Positions 31,742 through 39,754 of a stretch of DNA of 59,318 bases are shown one piece after another. The notes under the pieces were generated by a model. That model made no database searches. It had not been told where the DNA came from and saw only the letters and a list, made by a program, of their open reading frames with translations. Source of the DNA: a virus; the IMG/VR virus record IMGVR_UViG_3300023174_000187, positions 1 to 59,318 of that record. One strand, written 5' to 3'. The translations under genes were made by a program, and so were the position numbers. Within the stretch, counting starts at the first letter, position 1; every line of letters starts with the position of its first letter.

Positions 31742-32640
31742 TGCGCACCGATATTCACCGCCCAAGTGCGCCCGAGTTTGACCCTCAGGCTTACGATTGC
31801 TACGGAGTGTTTGATTTAGCACCCGAGTTCGGAGGCGAAGCCGAGACAAAGGCTCGCGTCCAAATGGTAGCCAGCCTAGTTGATAAAGGCTACAAGTTCG
31901 GTTCAACAAATAGCGGTGGATGCGGTCATTGCGGAGCAAATCTTAGATACGCTGCTTTGATGGCTCGCGAAGATGTCAAGGAATTGATATATGTAGGCGA
32001 AACTTGCTTGGATAACCGATTCTCATTATCAAAGGAATTGTTCCAACAGTTGCGCTCGCAAGCAAAGTTGAACAAAGACCGCGAAGTGAAAGGCGTAAGA
32101 AAAGCGCAGTTCATCGCCGATAATGTAGAAGTTCAAGAACTTATCGCTTATGAAAACCAAGTAGATGCGATGCCACAATTTCTAATGTCTTTGTTATTCC
32201 AGTTGGAACAGTATGGGGAACTTAGTGCAAAGCAAGTAGCGTCCATCCGTCCAGCAATTGAACGCGACCGCGAACAAGTTGCACAAGCCAAGATTCGCGA
32301 AGCAGAACGCCAAGCCCTAATTGCTAAGGGAGTAGTTGCTCCCGAAGGTAAAGTGACCGTGGTTGGCGAAGTTATCGCGCAGAAGTGGCAGGAAAACGAT
32401 TTCGGCGGAGTAATGAAAATGTTAGTTCAAGCCGAAGAAGGTTACAAAGTTTGGGTAACTCGCCCGAATTCAATCTTCAACACAGAAGTAGGTGACAAAA
32501 TCCAATTCAATGCGACATTGACACAATCTCGCGAGGATGTTTTATTTGCTTACGGTAAATCACCAAGCAAAGCAGTGATTCTCGTAGAAGCACCAGTTGA
32601 GGGTCGCGCAATATCAATCAGGGAGGAAATAGCAAAATGA
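31741..32640 (+). CDS. Zinc-finger early protein with nucleic-acid-binding-like C-terminus
   Basis: 299 residues from ATG 31741. NSGGCGHCGANLRYAALMAREDVKELIYVGETCLDNRF (~58-96) has a CxxC plus further Cys and is a phage-specific motif I have seen in uncharacterised proteins. The C-terminal ~90 residues (VTVVGEVIAQKWQEND... VGDKIQFNATLTQS) look like an OB-type beta barrel. Possibly binds nucleic acid. Confidence 0.7.
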   Translation: MRTDIHRPSAPEFDPQAYDCYGVFDLAPEFGGEAETKARVQMVASLVDKGYKFGSTNSGGCGHCGANLRYAALMAREDVKELIYVGETCLDNRFSLSKELFQQLRSQAKLNKDREVKGVRKAQFIADNVEVQELIAYENQVDAMPQFLMSLLFQLEQYGELSAKQVASIRPAIERDREQVAQAKIREAERQALIAKGVVAPEGKVTVVGEVIAQKWQENDFGGVMKMLVQAEEGYKVWVTRPNSIFNTEVGDKIQFNATLTQSREDVLFAYGKSPSKAVILVEAPVEGRAISIREEIAK

Positions 32641-32810
32641 CAATGCAATGGGACGAATACCTAAAGGTTCGCCAGTTTTATCAGACGCGTGGGCGCGAAG
32701 AACTAGAAAAAGGCAACATCGCAGAGTGCGATTACATGGTCGGTGTAGTGCGAGGTCTTGACCTTGCAATGGGCGTGTCATACGAGGTAAATAAGGAGGC
32801 AATCAAGTGA
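32637..32810 (+). CDS. Small hypothetical protein
   Basis: 57 residues, ATGA overlap with the previous gene. Helical (WDEYLKVRQFYQTRGREELEKGNIAECDYMVGVVRGLDLAMG). Unknown function; the tight overlap and open frame support it. Confidence 0.6.
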   Translation: MTMQWDEYLKVRQFYQTRGREELEKGNIAECDYMVGVVRGLDLAMGVSYEVNKEAIK

Positions 32811-32929
32811 GTGACTTCATTACACCCGAGGACGAGCAGGAACTAGCCTCATTAGAAGTCCTATGGCGCGAAACCATCACCTCTATGGAAAAGGAGTTGA
32901 ACGATGCCTCAATTGAAACTCTTGATTGA
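32807..32929 (+). CDS. 40-residue acidic helical peptide
   Basis: GTG start in a GTGA overlap, SD AAGGAGG at proper distance. FITPEDEQELASLEVLWRETITSMEKEL is one acidic helix. No function assigned. Confidence 0.5.
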   Translation: MSDFITPEDEQELASLEVLWRETITSMEKELNDASIETLD

Positions 32930-33056
32930 TGTTCCTGAAAGTAAAGACCAAGAAACTGTGATTGACTACCTCAATTGCGTCGCGCTTTGTAAATTGGAAG
33001 AAGATTTGCATGAAATCACAGGTTGGGAATGGGTGCGTAGTGACGAAGTATGTTAG
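32904..33056 (+). CDS. 50-residue hypothetical protein
   Basis: ATG after SD AAGGAG, overlapping the previous gene by 26 bases. Contains three Cys (LNCVALC and a C-terminal Cys). Possible metal binding but unclear. Confidence 0.45.
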   Translation: MPQLKLLIDVPESKDQETVIDYLNCVALCKLEEDLHEITGWEWVRSDEVC

Positions 33057-33222
33057 TTGGGCGCAGGTCTATCTAGGTAGTCAGCGACATAAGTGCGATT
33101 GCAAGAAGGGTCTCGCAGTATTTGTAGTAAATGGCAGGTCAGATAATCTCACCCGAACCAAGACCTCTTATGCGTGTCTCGTTTGCATAGGGGATGTTCT
33201 ATTGAGACAGGAGTGGAAATGA
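33040..33222 (+). CDS. Small cysteine-pair protein
   Basis: 60 residues from GTG 33040; the longer reading from 32962 would overlap the previous gene heavily. HKCDCKKG and YACLVCIGD provide a C-x-C and a C-x2-C pair about 35 residues apart, hinting at zinc binding. No strong SD, so the start is uncertain. Confidence 0.45.
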   Translation: MTKYVSWAQVYLGSQRHKCDCKKGLAVFVVNGRSDNLTRTKTSYACLVCIGDVLLRQEWK

Positions 33223-33425
33223 GTGATGAAAAGCGTCTAGTTATGGCATTTCGTGGACAGCAATTGGACATCTTGTATGGTCCAACAGATTTAGTCGTTG
33301 AAGTGAGAGACTATGACCACGATTTGCCCGAAGATGACACAAGGGTATTGAAAGACATCAATGGTTCGACATTTCGAGCCTTCATATTCAAAGCCGACAA
33401 AGAAGTGGAAGTAGCAGATGAGTAA
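33219..33425 (+). CDS. Small hypothetical protein
   Basis: 68 residues from the ATG in an ATGA overlap. Acidic beta-rich (QLDILYGPTDLVVEVRDYDHDLPEDDTRVLKDINGSTFRAFIF). Unknown function. Confidence 0.6.
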   Translation: MSDEKRLVMAFRGQQLDILYGPTDLVVEVRDYDHDLPEDDTRVLKDINGSTFRAFIFKADKEVEVADE

Positions 33426-33687
33426 GCACCATGCAGTTCTTATGTACGACTCGGAAACAAAGCAATGGTCGCACGATGTTGAGACAGAAAACGCAAAATT
33501 CCCCGATGGCACAATTTGGGACGATGCAAAAGAAGAATGGTATTCGGGCTATCTAGGAGATGGCGGATATGACCCAATTGATGACAGAATTATGGATTAT
33601 CTTCCCCACGGAATAGATGCCTTGAATATGCTTGACGGTGTGAGCCGAGGCGAAGAACTCAAACTAAAGGAGAGTGAAGATGATTGA
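33418..33687 (+). CDS. Hypothetical early protein
   Basis: 89 residues, acidic, with FPDGTIWDDAKEEWYSGYLGDGGYDPIDDRIMDYLPHG, resembling part of the 31040-31384 product. Overlaps both neighbours. Unknown function. Confidence 0.65.
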   Translation: MSKHHAVLMYDSETKQWSHDVETENAKFPDGTIWDDAKEEWYSGYLGDGGYDPIDDRIMDYLPHGIDALNMLDGVSRGEELKLKESEDD

Positions 33688-33895
33688 AGTTGTAGTAACT
33701 TTGCTTGTTGTTGCGCAAGCAGCAACAGCCTACAAGTTGTGGTTGGCTAAAAAGGGAATCTTTGCTTTGTTTGGAATCATCAGTTCATTGTTAGATGTCA
33801 TGACAACCATGAACAAGATAGAGATATTGAAAAAAATGGAAACCAATGTCACCGATATAGAACAGGAATTCCGACGAATCATTGATTCGCTTTAG
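33680..33895 (+). CDS. Membrane-anchored small protein
   Basis: 71 residues from the ATG after SD AAGGAGA. A first hydrophobic segment (VVVTLLVVAQAATAYKLWL) and a second (GIFALFGIISSLLDVMTTM), then a charged coiled helix. Probably an inner-membrane protein. Cassette 4 follows its stop. Confidence 0.6.
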   Translation: MIEVVVTLLVVAQAATAYKLWLAKKGIFALFGIISSLLDVMTTMNKIEILKKMETNVTDIEQEFRRIIDSL

Positions 33896-33896
33896 T

Positions 33897-33998
33897 GTGG
33901 CGCAAATCACAAAAACTTTATAGCAAAACATTTGACAATCGCTCAGGTGAATGGAAATGTAGTACTTGTCAACGAAACGCCCGTTTCGGACAGGGAGG
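33897..33998 (+). promoter_or_regulatory. Early regulatory cassette 4
   Basis: Box GTGG-CGCAAA-TCAC (33897-33910); 21 bases with ACTTTATAGCAAAACAT; TTGACA (33932-33937); CTTGTC (33965); hairpin CGAAACG-cc-CGTTTCG (33973-33988); SD AGGGAGG; GTG start at 34006. Confidence 0.8.
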
Positions 33999-34005
33999 CT
34001 TCAAA

Positions 34006-34428
34006 GTGAAATCAGTATCAGTTCAATTCGAGTCAGCAATGAAAGAAATTCGTAAAAACAAGGTAATGGCTCGTCGTAATGTTAGTTCTTGTTGCCGTTC
34101 ATGCGTGGATTTGAAAGTTGCGGACGACCAAGCAATCATTTGGCACTTTGGCGGTCAAGGTGGTCGTTTCGAAGTTGCAGCAGATGGCGCATACGAGCCA
34201 GGTTGGTCAACAACCAAAGTTGACGGTGTTTACTTCAACCACAACGCTATTGCAGGAACAGAAAAAGCAAAGATAGTCGAAGAAATCTTCGCAAAATACG
34301 AAATCGTCATTGATTGGGATGGAAGCGAATCAACTTGCATTTGGGTGGACTTCAAAGCAACAGCAAAAAACTTCAAGCACGAAGCAGGGATTATCTCAAT
34401 GAATACTCCAGATATGGTAATGGCGTAA
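34006..34428 (+). CDS. Hypothetical early protein
   Basis: 140 residues from GTG 34006, the only start right after the cassette SD. RNVSSCCRSCVDLKVADDQAIIWHFGGQGGRFEV gives a Cys cluster, and EEIFAKYEIVIDWDGSESTCIWVDF follows. I associate this shape with DUF6891-like proteins but cannot confirm. The 33895 reading includes the promoter and is wrong. Confidence 0.7.
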   Translation: MKSVSVQFESAMKEIRKNKVMARRNVSSCCRSCVDLKVADDQAIIWHFGGQGGRFEVAADGAYEPGWSTTKVDGVYFNHNAIAGTEKAKIVEEIFAKYEIVIDWDGSESTCIWVDFKATAKNFKHEAGIISMNTPDMVMA

Positions 34429-34505
34429 TGGTTTGCCCATATTGCAAAGGTAAAAAACCTTATTCAAAAATTTGCAAAACTTGTAAGATAGGAAAGAGGA
34501 AGTAA
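34428..34505 (+). CDS. 25-residue zinc-knuckle peptide
   Basis: ATG overlapping the previous TAA. CPYC (3-6) and CKTC (16-19) with Lys-rich spacing form a minimal zinc ribbon (CPYCKGKKPYSKICKTC). Its stop overlaps the next ATG. The regular cysteines and double coupling favour a real gene. Confidence 0.5.
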   Translation: MVCPYCKGKKPYSKICKTCKIGKRK

Positions 34506-35002
34506 TGGCACACAGCAGATGTGAATGTTGTCCATTTGGAAACCATGATTACGGAATTCGAGTAGATAAGCGTCCAGCGGACATTGACTTGCTAATGACA
34601 GAAGGATTGCCAGCCACAACTTATGCGTGTGGATATATGGCGTTTGCAGGAACAGTCATCATGGTTGACAGATACACAAGCGGTAAGAAAAAAGGTCTAG
34701 TAAAGCGAATCACTATCGCAGATGCAGAACCGACTCCAACAGGAGATTGGGTCACAAGTTCAGACCCGAAGTATTGGGAAATATACGCAGTTGAAGAATT
34801 GACAGTATGCACTGGTCGCGATTGTGAGAAGTATCGAGATAAGTGTCCGTATTGCTCGGGCGAAAGGTTTTACTTCAAGAATCTCAACAGCGAGAATAAA
34901 CGAGTAGAAGGTTCATGGGGACGCGCCAGTTATGCGCAGATTGGACTAGGTTACCGAGAAGAATATAGAAACTATCAATCAGAACAGTACTTGTCAGGTT
35001 AG
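34505..35002 (+). CDS. Cysteine-rich hypothetical protein
   Basis: 165 residues. N-terminal CECCPFG, middle CTGRDCEKYRDKCPYCSGERFYFKN. Several metal-binding pairs flank a beta-rich core (FAGTVIMVDRYTSGKKKGLVKRI). Family unknown; possibly nucleic-acid binding. Confidence 0.65.
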   Translation: MAHSRCECCPFGNHDYGIRVDKRPADIDLLMTEGLPATTYACGYMAFAGTVIMVDRYTSGKKKGLVKRITIADAEPTPTGDWVTSSDPKYWEIYAVEELTVCTGRDCEKYRDKCPYCSGERFYFKNLNSENKRVEGSWGRASYAQIGLGYREEYRNYQSEQYLSG

Positions 35003-35009
35003 GGGGAAA

Positions 35010-35300
35010 ATGTTAGAAACCTTAGAAGGCGAAGTTCGAGGGAAATCAGGGTCAGTTCACTATGCAGACCAAGAAATTCAACGACTGCACGAAAAGTATG
35101 GTTTGCCTTATCAAGCAGAAGGCGAAATTCAGTTAGCCTATGCGCTCGCGCACACGGGAGCATTGGGAATTCTAGTTGTAAGGCTAGACAGCGGGGAAAC
35201 GCTTTATGGACATAGTTATGACCATGCGTACACTCCAACAGAAATAGCAGGAATCAATCGCTCGAAGCGCGTAGTAGATGCGCTTTGGTTACCAAAATAG
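35010..35300 (+). CDS. Hypothetical early protein
   Basis: 96 residues, SD GGGGGAA. YADQEIQRLHEKYGLPYQAEGEIQLAYALAHTGALGILVV then YGHSYDHAYTPTEIAGINRSKRVV. Alpha/beta, no known motif. Confidence 0.65.
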   Translation: MLETLEGEVRGKSGSVHYADQEIQRLHEKYGLPYQAEGEIQLAYALAHTGALGILVVRLDSGETLYGHSYDHAYTPTEIAGINRSKRVVDALWLPK

Positions 35301-35309
35301 GAGAAGTAA

Positions 35310-35531
35310 ATGGCATATGTAGTTATCGGGTCACACAAAGAAACAGGAACATTCAAGGTGGTTGGTTCGTTTTACCAAACAGCCCGAGCAGACCAAGCAG
35401 TGAAAGTATTGTCAGTTGCCGAACCTAATTGGGAATTCAGTTACAGCGATTTAGAAGATGGTGTTAGCGCATTGCAAAAAGCAAGAAAAGAAATACGACA
35501 AGAAAAGAGAAAACAAAAAAATGCTAGATAA
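35310..35531 (+). CDS. Hypothetical early protein
   Basis: 73 residues, SD AGGAGAA. AYVVIGSHKETGTFKVVGSFYQTARADQAVKVL followed by a Lys/Arg-rich tail. Overlaps the Gp88-like gene by 11 bases. Function unknown. Confidence 0.6.
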   Translation: MAYVVIGSHKETGTFKVVGSFYQTARADQAVKVLSVAEPNWEFSYSDLEDGVSALQKARKEIRQEKRKQKNAR

Positions 35532-36324
35532 GCCAAAAATTTTGCTCACCAGCAATTCCGAATTGCGTGAAGATGGAATCATGAATTGGACACTGCCAGC
35601 GTTTGCGGTCAAGTTAGATGATGGCAGAAATATAAATGTTTGCCCACAAGCAGGGGCTTGCGCAACGGTTTGTTATGCAAGAAATGGCACTTACTTGTTT
35701 CCAAATGTTATTGGTAAGCACAAGAAAAATCTTCAATTCATACTCGACGACCTTGAAGGATGGAAAGAAGCCATGTTGTTAGAGTTGAACAAAAAGAAAA
35801 TGCGACCAAGCGGAGAACCACGAAGCGTTCAAGGAGTTGACCCTGATTTGACCGACCCTTTCATAAAAGAATGGTTGGCAACAGGCGGTAAAACAGTCCG
35901 TATCCACGATTCAGGTGATTTCTTCTCAGATGAATATACGATTGCGTGGATGAAGATTGCAGAACAGGTTCCCGATGTTTTGTTTTATGCTTACACAAAG
36001 GAAGTAACCCGATTTCGCAATATAGTTGAAGGTAAAGCCCCAGTAAACTTTCGCTGGTTGTACTCAATGGGCGGAAAAGAAGATTACTTGGTCAAGTTAG
36101 AAGAAGAACGCCACGCAGATGTATTTCTCAGTTGGGATTCTATGGTCGAAGCGGGTTATGTTGACCAGTCAGCGTCAGACCTTCAAGCAATTCTTCTCCC
36201 AAGCGTCAAGATTGGTATTCCAGCAAACAACATTCCACATTTCAAAAAGAAAATGAATGGTGGCACATTCGCAAGTCTTCAAAAAGACCGTGACGATGCA
36301 AAAGCAAGAAAGTTAGAAGCGTGA
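35521..36324 (+). CDS. Gene product 88 (GP88)-family protein
   Basis: 267 residues from ATG 35521; an upstream reading overlaps the previous gene. NVCPQAGACATVCYARNGTYLF (~39-60; Cys 41, 47, 51) is the signature of the GP88 family of mycobacteriophages and relatives. VRIHDSGDFFSDEYTIAWMKIA follows, also typical. The Cys triad may hold a metal cluster. Function is not established. Its TGA lies inside the box of cassette 5. Confidence 0.8.
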   Translation: MLDKPKILLTSNSELREDGIMNWTLPAFAVKLDDGRNINVCPQAGACATVCYARNGTYLFPNVIGKHKKNLQFILDDLEGWKEAMLLELNKKKMRPSGEPRSVQGVDPDLTDPFIKEWLATGGKTVRIHDSGDFFSDEYTIAWMKIAEQVPDVLFYAYTKEVTRFRNIVEGKAPVNFRWLYSMGGKEDYLVKLEEERHADVFLSWDSMVEAGYVDQSASDLQAILLPSVKIGIPANNIPHFKKKMNGGTFASLQKDRDDAKARKLEA

Positions 36325-36424
36325 CGCAAATCACACAAACTTTATAGCAAAACATTTGACAACAAGTTTCGTGAATGGAAATGTATGTCTTGTAAACGGA
36401 ATCGCCCGATTCCACAAAGGGAGG
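36321..36424 (+). promoter_or_regulatory. Early regulatory cassette 5
   Basis: Box GTGA-CGCAAA-TCAC (36321-36334) overlapping the GP88 stop; 21 bases with ACTTTATAGCAAAACAT; TTGACA (36356-36361); CTTGTA (36389); hairpin GGAATC-gccc-GATTCC (36398-36413); SD AAGGGAGG; ATG 36432. Confidence 0.8.
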
Positions 36425-36431
36425 CAAGAAA

Positions 36432-36626
36432 ATGGAAATCACAAATTGCGAACACAGTTGGATTTACTTCAAAGAAGGTATTGGAACTCAGTACCGTTGC
36501 ACCAGTTGTAACAAGGGATTCTTCGACGCAGAATCAGTAGTGACACCCCGCAAAGGTTGGGTCGAGGTATTCAGCCTCAAGGAAATGACTTACACATTGA
36601 TTGACCCAAAGGTGGAGGTCAAGTAA
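36432..36626 (+). CDS. Small zinc-finger-like protein
   Basis: 64 residues. NCEHSWIYFKEG...YRCTSCNKGFF: Cys-x-His and C-x2-C ligands about 20 residues apart, the pattern of a zinc ribbon. First gene of a three-gene operon. Confidence 0.65.
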   Translation: MEITNCEHSWIYFKEGIGTQYRCTSCNKGFFDAESVVTPRKGWVEVFSLKEMTYTLIDPKVEVK

Positions 36627-36787
36627 TGAAAACTCTTAGCGAAGCAACAGCAAAGGAAATCCTAGACAGGATTGATTACTTAGACCGCGAGTTTTGGAAG
36701 GTCACTCCAGCCGAGCGTCCATTTGTAGCCGAAGCAATCTCAATACTTGTTCAGGCTCACCAAAGAAAACTAAAGGAGGTCAAGTAA
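36626..36787 (+). CDS. Small helical protein
   Basis: 53 residues, ATG overlapping the previous TAA. Helical, charged (EATAKEILDRIDYLDREFWKVTPAERPFVAEAISILVQAHQRKL). Its end carries the SD (AAGGAGG) of the next gene. Unknown function. Confidence 0.6.
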   Translation: MKTLSEATAKEILDRIDYLDREFWKVTPAERPFVAEAISILVQAHQRKLKEVK

Positions 36788-36987
36788 TGTCAGTTAGATA
36801 CGGAGATTGTCAGAAAAAACATTCTGAACGATTCATCAAGCAAGCCATCCGTGGATGGGCAAAAGAGCGCGAAAGTTTCGATGGTATCAAGCGTTCAAAA
36901 GCAGAAATAGAAGAAATTGTAAAAGACCAGTTTTCTTCAATCACTGGTGAGGATGCGTGTAACTGGCTTTCATGCGAGAAGAATTAG
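36787..36987 (+). CDS. Small basic protein
   Basis: 66 residues from ATG 36787. Helical and basic (KKHSERFIKQAIRGWAKERESFDG), with three cysteines. Possibly nucleic-acid binding. Cassette 6 follows its stop. Confidence 0.6.
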   Translation: MSVRYGDCQKKHSERFIKQAIRGWAKERESFDGIKRSKAEIEEIVKDQFSSITGEDACNWLSCEKN

Positions 36988-36988
36988 T

Positions 36989-37094
36989 GTGGTACAAATC
37001 ACACAAACTTTTAGCAAATAAACTTTACATCAAGTTTGATGGCTGAAAGGATTGTATTTGTAAACGAAATCATCCGATTTCACAAACAGGGAGG
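36989..37094 (+). promoter_or_regulatory. Early regulatory cassette 6
   Basis: Box GTGG-TACAAA-TCAC (36989-37002); 21 bases; TTTACA (37024-37029); TTTGTAAACG; hairpin GAAATC-atcc-GATTTC (37066-37081), arms changed on both sides relative to cassettes 1 and 5; SD CAGGGAGG; ATG 37102. Confidence 0.8.
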
Positions 37095-37101
37095 CAACAA
37101 A

Positions 37102-37266
37102 ATGGACATCGCAGGATACAGAGTTAGATTCACAAACTGGAAGAACGGACAAGATGAGTTTTTCTTTCAGAACAAGGAAGATGCTAAAAACTTTTCAGCC
37201 AAGTACGAGGCTTACAGATACAAAGCCGTAATTGAAACAATTTACTTTCAAGAGGTTGTTGCGTAA
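37102..37266 (+). CDS. Small hypothetical protein
   Basis: 54 residues from the ATG after the cassette SD; upstream reading lies in the leader. YRVRFTNWKNGQDEFFFQNKEDAKNFSAKYEAYRY is a small strand-helix fold. One-base overlap downstream. Confidence 0.6.
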   Translation: MDIAGYRVRFTNWKNGQDEFFFQNKEDAKNFSAKYEAYRYKAVIETIYFQEVVA

Positions 37267-37460
37267 TGTTTGAATACAAAATCTTTTACCCAGTCATAGG
37301 TGGGGGTAAGTATCACACTTGCGACAGCATCACCAGCGTTGCTACTTGCGGGAACTTCGTAGTTGACCAGCGCAACGAGGTTTCAATTCATGTGCAAGGC
37401 GATGCAGATTACAGCAAAGTTCATCCAATGGTATGTAAGCGTTGCTTACTAAAGAAATAG
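37266..37460 (+). CDS. Small hypothetical protein with C-terminal cysteine pair
   Basis: 64 residues. YHTCDSITSVATCGNFVVDQRNEVSIHVQ and CKRC at the end; four Cys plus His could bind zinc. No family. Confidence 0.6.
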   Translation: MFEYKIFYPVIGGGKYHTCDSITSVATCGNFVVDQRNEVSIHVQGDADYSKVHPMVCKRCLLKK

Positions 37461-37471
37461 GGAGGCAGTAA

Positions 37472-37693
37472 ATGTTAGTTCGAGTTCAAGCAAAAAACGA
37501 TTCAAATGGAAATCCGCGCCGAGGTTGGATTCAGTTTTCAAGCGACGGTAGTTTTCTTCAATTCATTGACGAGGGCTATCAAGGCAGGGGCGCAATTGCT
37601 GAATTTGTCAAATGGGGCGAGGCAGACACAATCGCCATCACTATCGAGGCAAGCGAATACAAGCGATTCAAAAAACTAGGGGAGGCAAAGTGA
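37472..37693 (+). CDS. Small hypothetical protein
   Basis: 73 residues, SD AGGGAGG. Beta-rich (RVQAKNDSNGNPRRGWIQFSSDGSFLQFIDEGYQG). Unknown function. Overlaps the next gene by four bases. Confidence 0.6.
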   Translation: MLVRVQAKNDSNGNPRRGWIQFSSDGSFLQFIDEGYQGRGAIAEFVKWGEADTIAITIEASEYKRFKKLGEAK

Positions 37694-37803
37694 ACGAGTT
37701 CGAGAAAGCAAGAACGGAACTAATTGCTAGTTTCATAGAAACAGGTTACACAGAAGAACAAGCGACCGAGACGGTCAACAAATTGTTTGGAGTTATCAAA
37801 TGA
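37690..37803 (+). CDS. 37-residue helical peptide
   Basis: GTG start in a GTGA overlap, SD GGGGAGG. EKARTELIASFIETGYTEEQATETVNKLFGV is a helix pair resembling a small UBA-like or phage helical motif. Its stop overlaps the next ATG. Confidence 0.5.
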   Translation: MNEFEKARTELIASFIETGYTEEQATETVNKLFGVIK

Positions 37804-37991
37804 CAAAGCGTCCGTGGTACGAGCAATTGACAACCCGAGGTTGGGTAGTTTTGATTGGATTCGGAGTAGCAGTTATTTTCGGATTGATGATGTGGTGGGG
37901 AGACAGAATGGTTATTTGCGATTGGCGCGGTGGCTATGAACCATGCAAAATCGAACGATTCGGCGATGTAGTAGATGGGTGGAGTAAATGA
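37800..37991 (+). CDS. Single-pass membrane protein
   Basis: 63 residues. One hydrophobic segment (GWVVLIGFGVAVIFGLMMWWG, ~13-33) and a short domain with two Cys (VICDWRGGYEPCKIERF). Probably inserted in the host membrane with the C-terminal cysteines outside. Confidence 0.65.
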   Translation: MTKRPWYEQLTTRGWVVLIGFGVAVIFGLMMWWGDRMVICDWRGGYEPCKIERFGDVVDGWSK

Positions 37992-38122
37992 GTTACGAAC
38001 GCAAAATTGGTAAGTTTTACATTTCAGCAGGTTGGAAAAATGGATTCGGAATCGGTTTCTCAATAGACAAGTACACAATGTTTGTTGAGATTGGGATTAT
38101 TTGGGTCGGATTGGAGTATTGA
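37988..38122 (+). CDS. 44-residue hypothetical protein
   Basis: ATGA overlap with the membrane protein gene. Aromatic, Gly/Ile-rich (FYISAGWKNGFGIGFSIDKYTMFVEIGIIWVGLEY), probably a small beta hairpin fold. Stop overlaps the next ATG by one base. Confidence 0.55.
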   Translation: MSYERKIGKFYISAGWKNGFGIGFSIDKYTMFVEIGIIWVGLEY

Positions 38123-38415
38123 TGGGCAGTAGTTATATTGCTGGATTCTTAGACCACTTAGGTGATGGAGATTTAGCCCTCAAACAAGCGGTGACAATCC
38201 AGTTGAAAGGCAATCATTTCCCCGCAATACATAGCGATTGGATAGAAGTTGCTATCAAAGCAATCAAAGTCGTCGAAGCAGACCCCGAAGGCGATTCGGG
38301 ATGGGGCGATATAAAACGCCCTGACAAATTTGTCAAAGACGGTAAGACCGATATAAGCGTTTCTGAGGTTATGGATGGACTGCACCTTTGGGACTTAGTG
38401 AGGGTAGAACGCTAA
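38122..38415 (+). CDS. Hypothetical protein
   Basis: 97 residues from ATG 38122. YIAGFLDHLGDGDLALKQAVTIQLKGNHFPAIHSDWIEVAIKAI, then VSEVMDGLHLWDL. Helical, acidic. Unknown function. Confidence 0.6.
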   Translation: MGSSYIAGFLDHLGDGDLALKQAVTIQLKGNHFPAIHSDWIEVAIKAIKVVEADPEGDSGWGDIKRPDKFVKDGKTDISVSEVMDGLHLWDLVRVER

Positions 38416-38649
38416 TTGTCAGACCGTGTTGGTAAGTTCATCAAACAAAGAAATCGCGAACCAAGATGGGTGATTGTTCATAAGTTCAAGAAAACAGATT
38501 GGGGCGAAATCATTCTTTGGTCGAAGGCTTTAGGTTGGACACTCCAACCTGAACACGATGTTTTCAAAGATGAGCAAAAAGGTATAGTCCCGCTTCCCGA
38601 CGACGGGAAATGGGTCAAAGAGGACGAAGTAATGGAGCGAATCAAATGA
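38416..38649 (+). CDS. Hypothetical protein
   Basis: 77 residues, TTG start right after the previous stop. SDRVGKFIKQRNREPRWVIVHKFKKTDWGEIILWSKALGWTL. No recognised family. Overlaps the nuclease gene by four bases. Confidence 0.55.
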   Translation: MSDRVGKFIKQRNREPRWVIVHKFKKTDWGEIILWSKALGWTLQPEHDVFKDEQKGIVPLPDDGKWVKEDEVMERIK

Positions 38650-39416
38650 CAGAAATAACAATGCCAGCGCATATCTCGTTTAGCAGTATGAATGATTGGC
38701 TTGATTGCGGTCATCGCTATTACTTGGGACGAATGACAGAGGTTGAAGATTTACCACAGATGATGTTTATTGGTGGCAAGGTTGTTCACTCAGCCAGTGA
38801 AACTTATGACCGATTCGGTGGAGACTTAGACAAAGTTTGGAACGATGAATGGACAAAGGCTCTTGACGGAGTTTTCGCAAAAGGTTTTTCGGTAGATGAC
38901 ATAAAAATCAATATCGGAAATGAAGATGTGTCATGGTGGTACGAGAACGGGCGCAAGATGCTCGACCGCCATGTCCGATTCAGCACTGAAAACTCAGTGT
39001 TGATGCTCCCCGATGGAACGCCAGCCATTGAACTCGATTTATCATGCGATGTAAATGGTGTTGAAGTCAAAATGTACGCAGACCGCCTGACGACCTCCCT
39101 TGTCAATGGCGAGGTTAGCGTTACTGACATCAAGACAGGACGGAAAAGTCCAACTAATCCGCTCCAGTTGGCGTTTTATCGGTACGGAGTAAAGAAAAAA
39201 TATGGAATTGACCTTGATTACGGTCAGTACTGGATGGTTCGCACTGGCAAAATCGTGACAAAGCCACTCGCACCATTCACCAATTCGTTGATTGAAGGTT
39301 TAGTCGCAAAGTTTGACCATGCGCGTAAGTCTTTAGCGTTTGTACCGAATGTTGGCTCTTGTACATGGTGTTCATTCAAACCCAACTGCGAGTTCGGACG
39401 CGATATGGACTTTTAG
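38646..39416 (+). CDS. Cas4/RecB-like PD-(D/E)XK nuclease
   Basis: 256 residues from ATG 38646. HISFSSMNDWLDCGHRYYLGRM opens as in RecB-family nucleases. ELDLSCDVNGVEVKMYADRL and VTDIKTGRKSP give the D...DxK core, then LQLAFYRYGV. The C-terminus has CTWCSFKPNC (C-x2-C-x5-C), which with an early Cys (~20) suggests a Cas4/AddB-type Fe-S cluster. Likely a 5'-3' ssDNA exonuclease partner of the Erf-like annealing protein. Confidence 0.85.
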   Translation: MTEITMPAHISFSSMNDWLDCGHRYYLGRMTEVEDLPQMMFIGGKVVHSASETYDRFGGDLDKVWNDEWTKALDGVFAKGFSVDDIKINIGNEDVSWWYENGRKMLDRHVRFSTENSVLMLPDGTPAIELDLSCDVNGVEVKMYADRLTTSLVNGEVSVTDIKTGRKSPTNPLQLAFYRYGVKKKYGIDLDYGQYWMVRTGKIVTKPLAPFTNSLIEGLVAKFDHARKSLAFVPNVGSCTWCSFKPNCEFGRDMDF

Positions 39417-39432
39417 GTTGTACGATTTGTAT

Positions 39433-39678
39433 ATGTCACGATTTGTTATGGTTGCTGATTCAGATACAGGTAAAATCGTTATTTGGGATGGCAAAAAGCA
39501 GATGTTCTCATGTTTATTCGGGGAACGCGCCGAAGGCGGATGGGGCATAAGCGTTGCGCAGGAAATCATGGTCATGGCAGAACAGCCTAAACCTCATAAG
39601 ATTTTGTATGCTCTCCATGATTTCTTGTGTGATGTTTCTCAAACTCAACCAGTTGAGCCGATTCCTGTCTCAGTATAA
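39433..39678 (+). CDS. Hypothetical protein
   Basis: 81 residues from ATG 39433 (a TTG at 39418 is an alternative). MVADSDTGKIVIWDGKKQMFSCLFGERAEGGWGISVAQEIMVM. Alpha/beta, unknown family. Last gene before the promoter at 39703. Confidence 0.55.
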   Translation: MSRFVMVADSDTGKIVIWDGKKQMFSCLFGERAEGGWGISVAQEIMVMAEQPKPHKILYALHDFLCDVSQTQPVEPIPVSV

Positions 39679-39702
39679 AAACTAAACCCCCAGTGTGTCG
39701 GG

Positions 39703-39731
39703 TTGCAAGAATTGTTCATTTGTTCTACCCT
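39703..39731 (+). promoter_or_regulatory. Sigma-70-type promoter
   Basis: TTGCAA (39703-39708), exactly 17 bases, TACCCT (39726-39731), fitting the actinobacterial TANNNT -10. SD GGAGGA and ATG 39755 follow. It is not preceded by the GTGA box of the cassettes. Confidence 0.6.
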
Positions 39732-39754
39732 CAGTTTAGTCGAAGGAGGAAGAA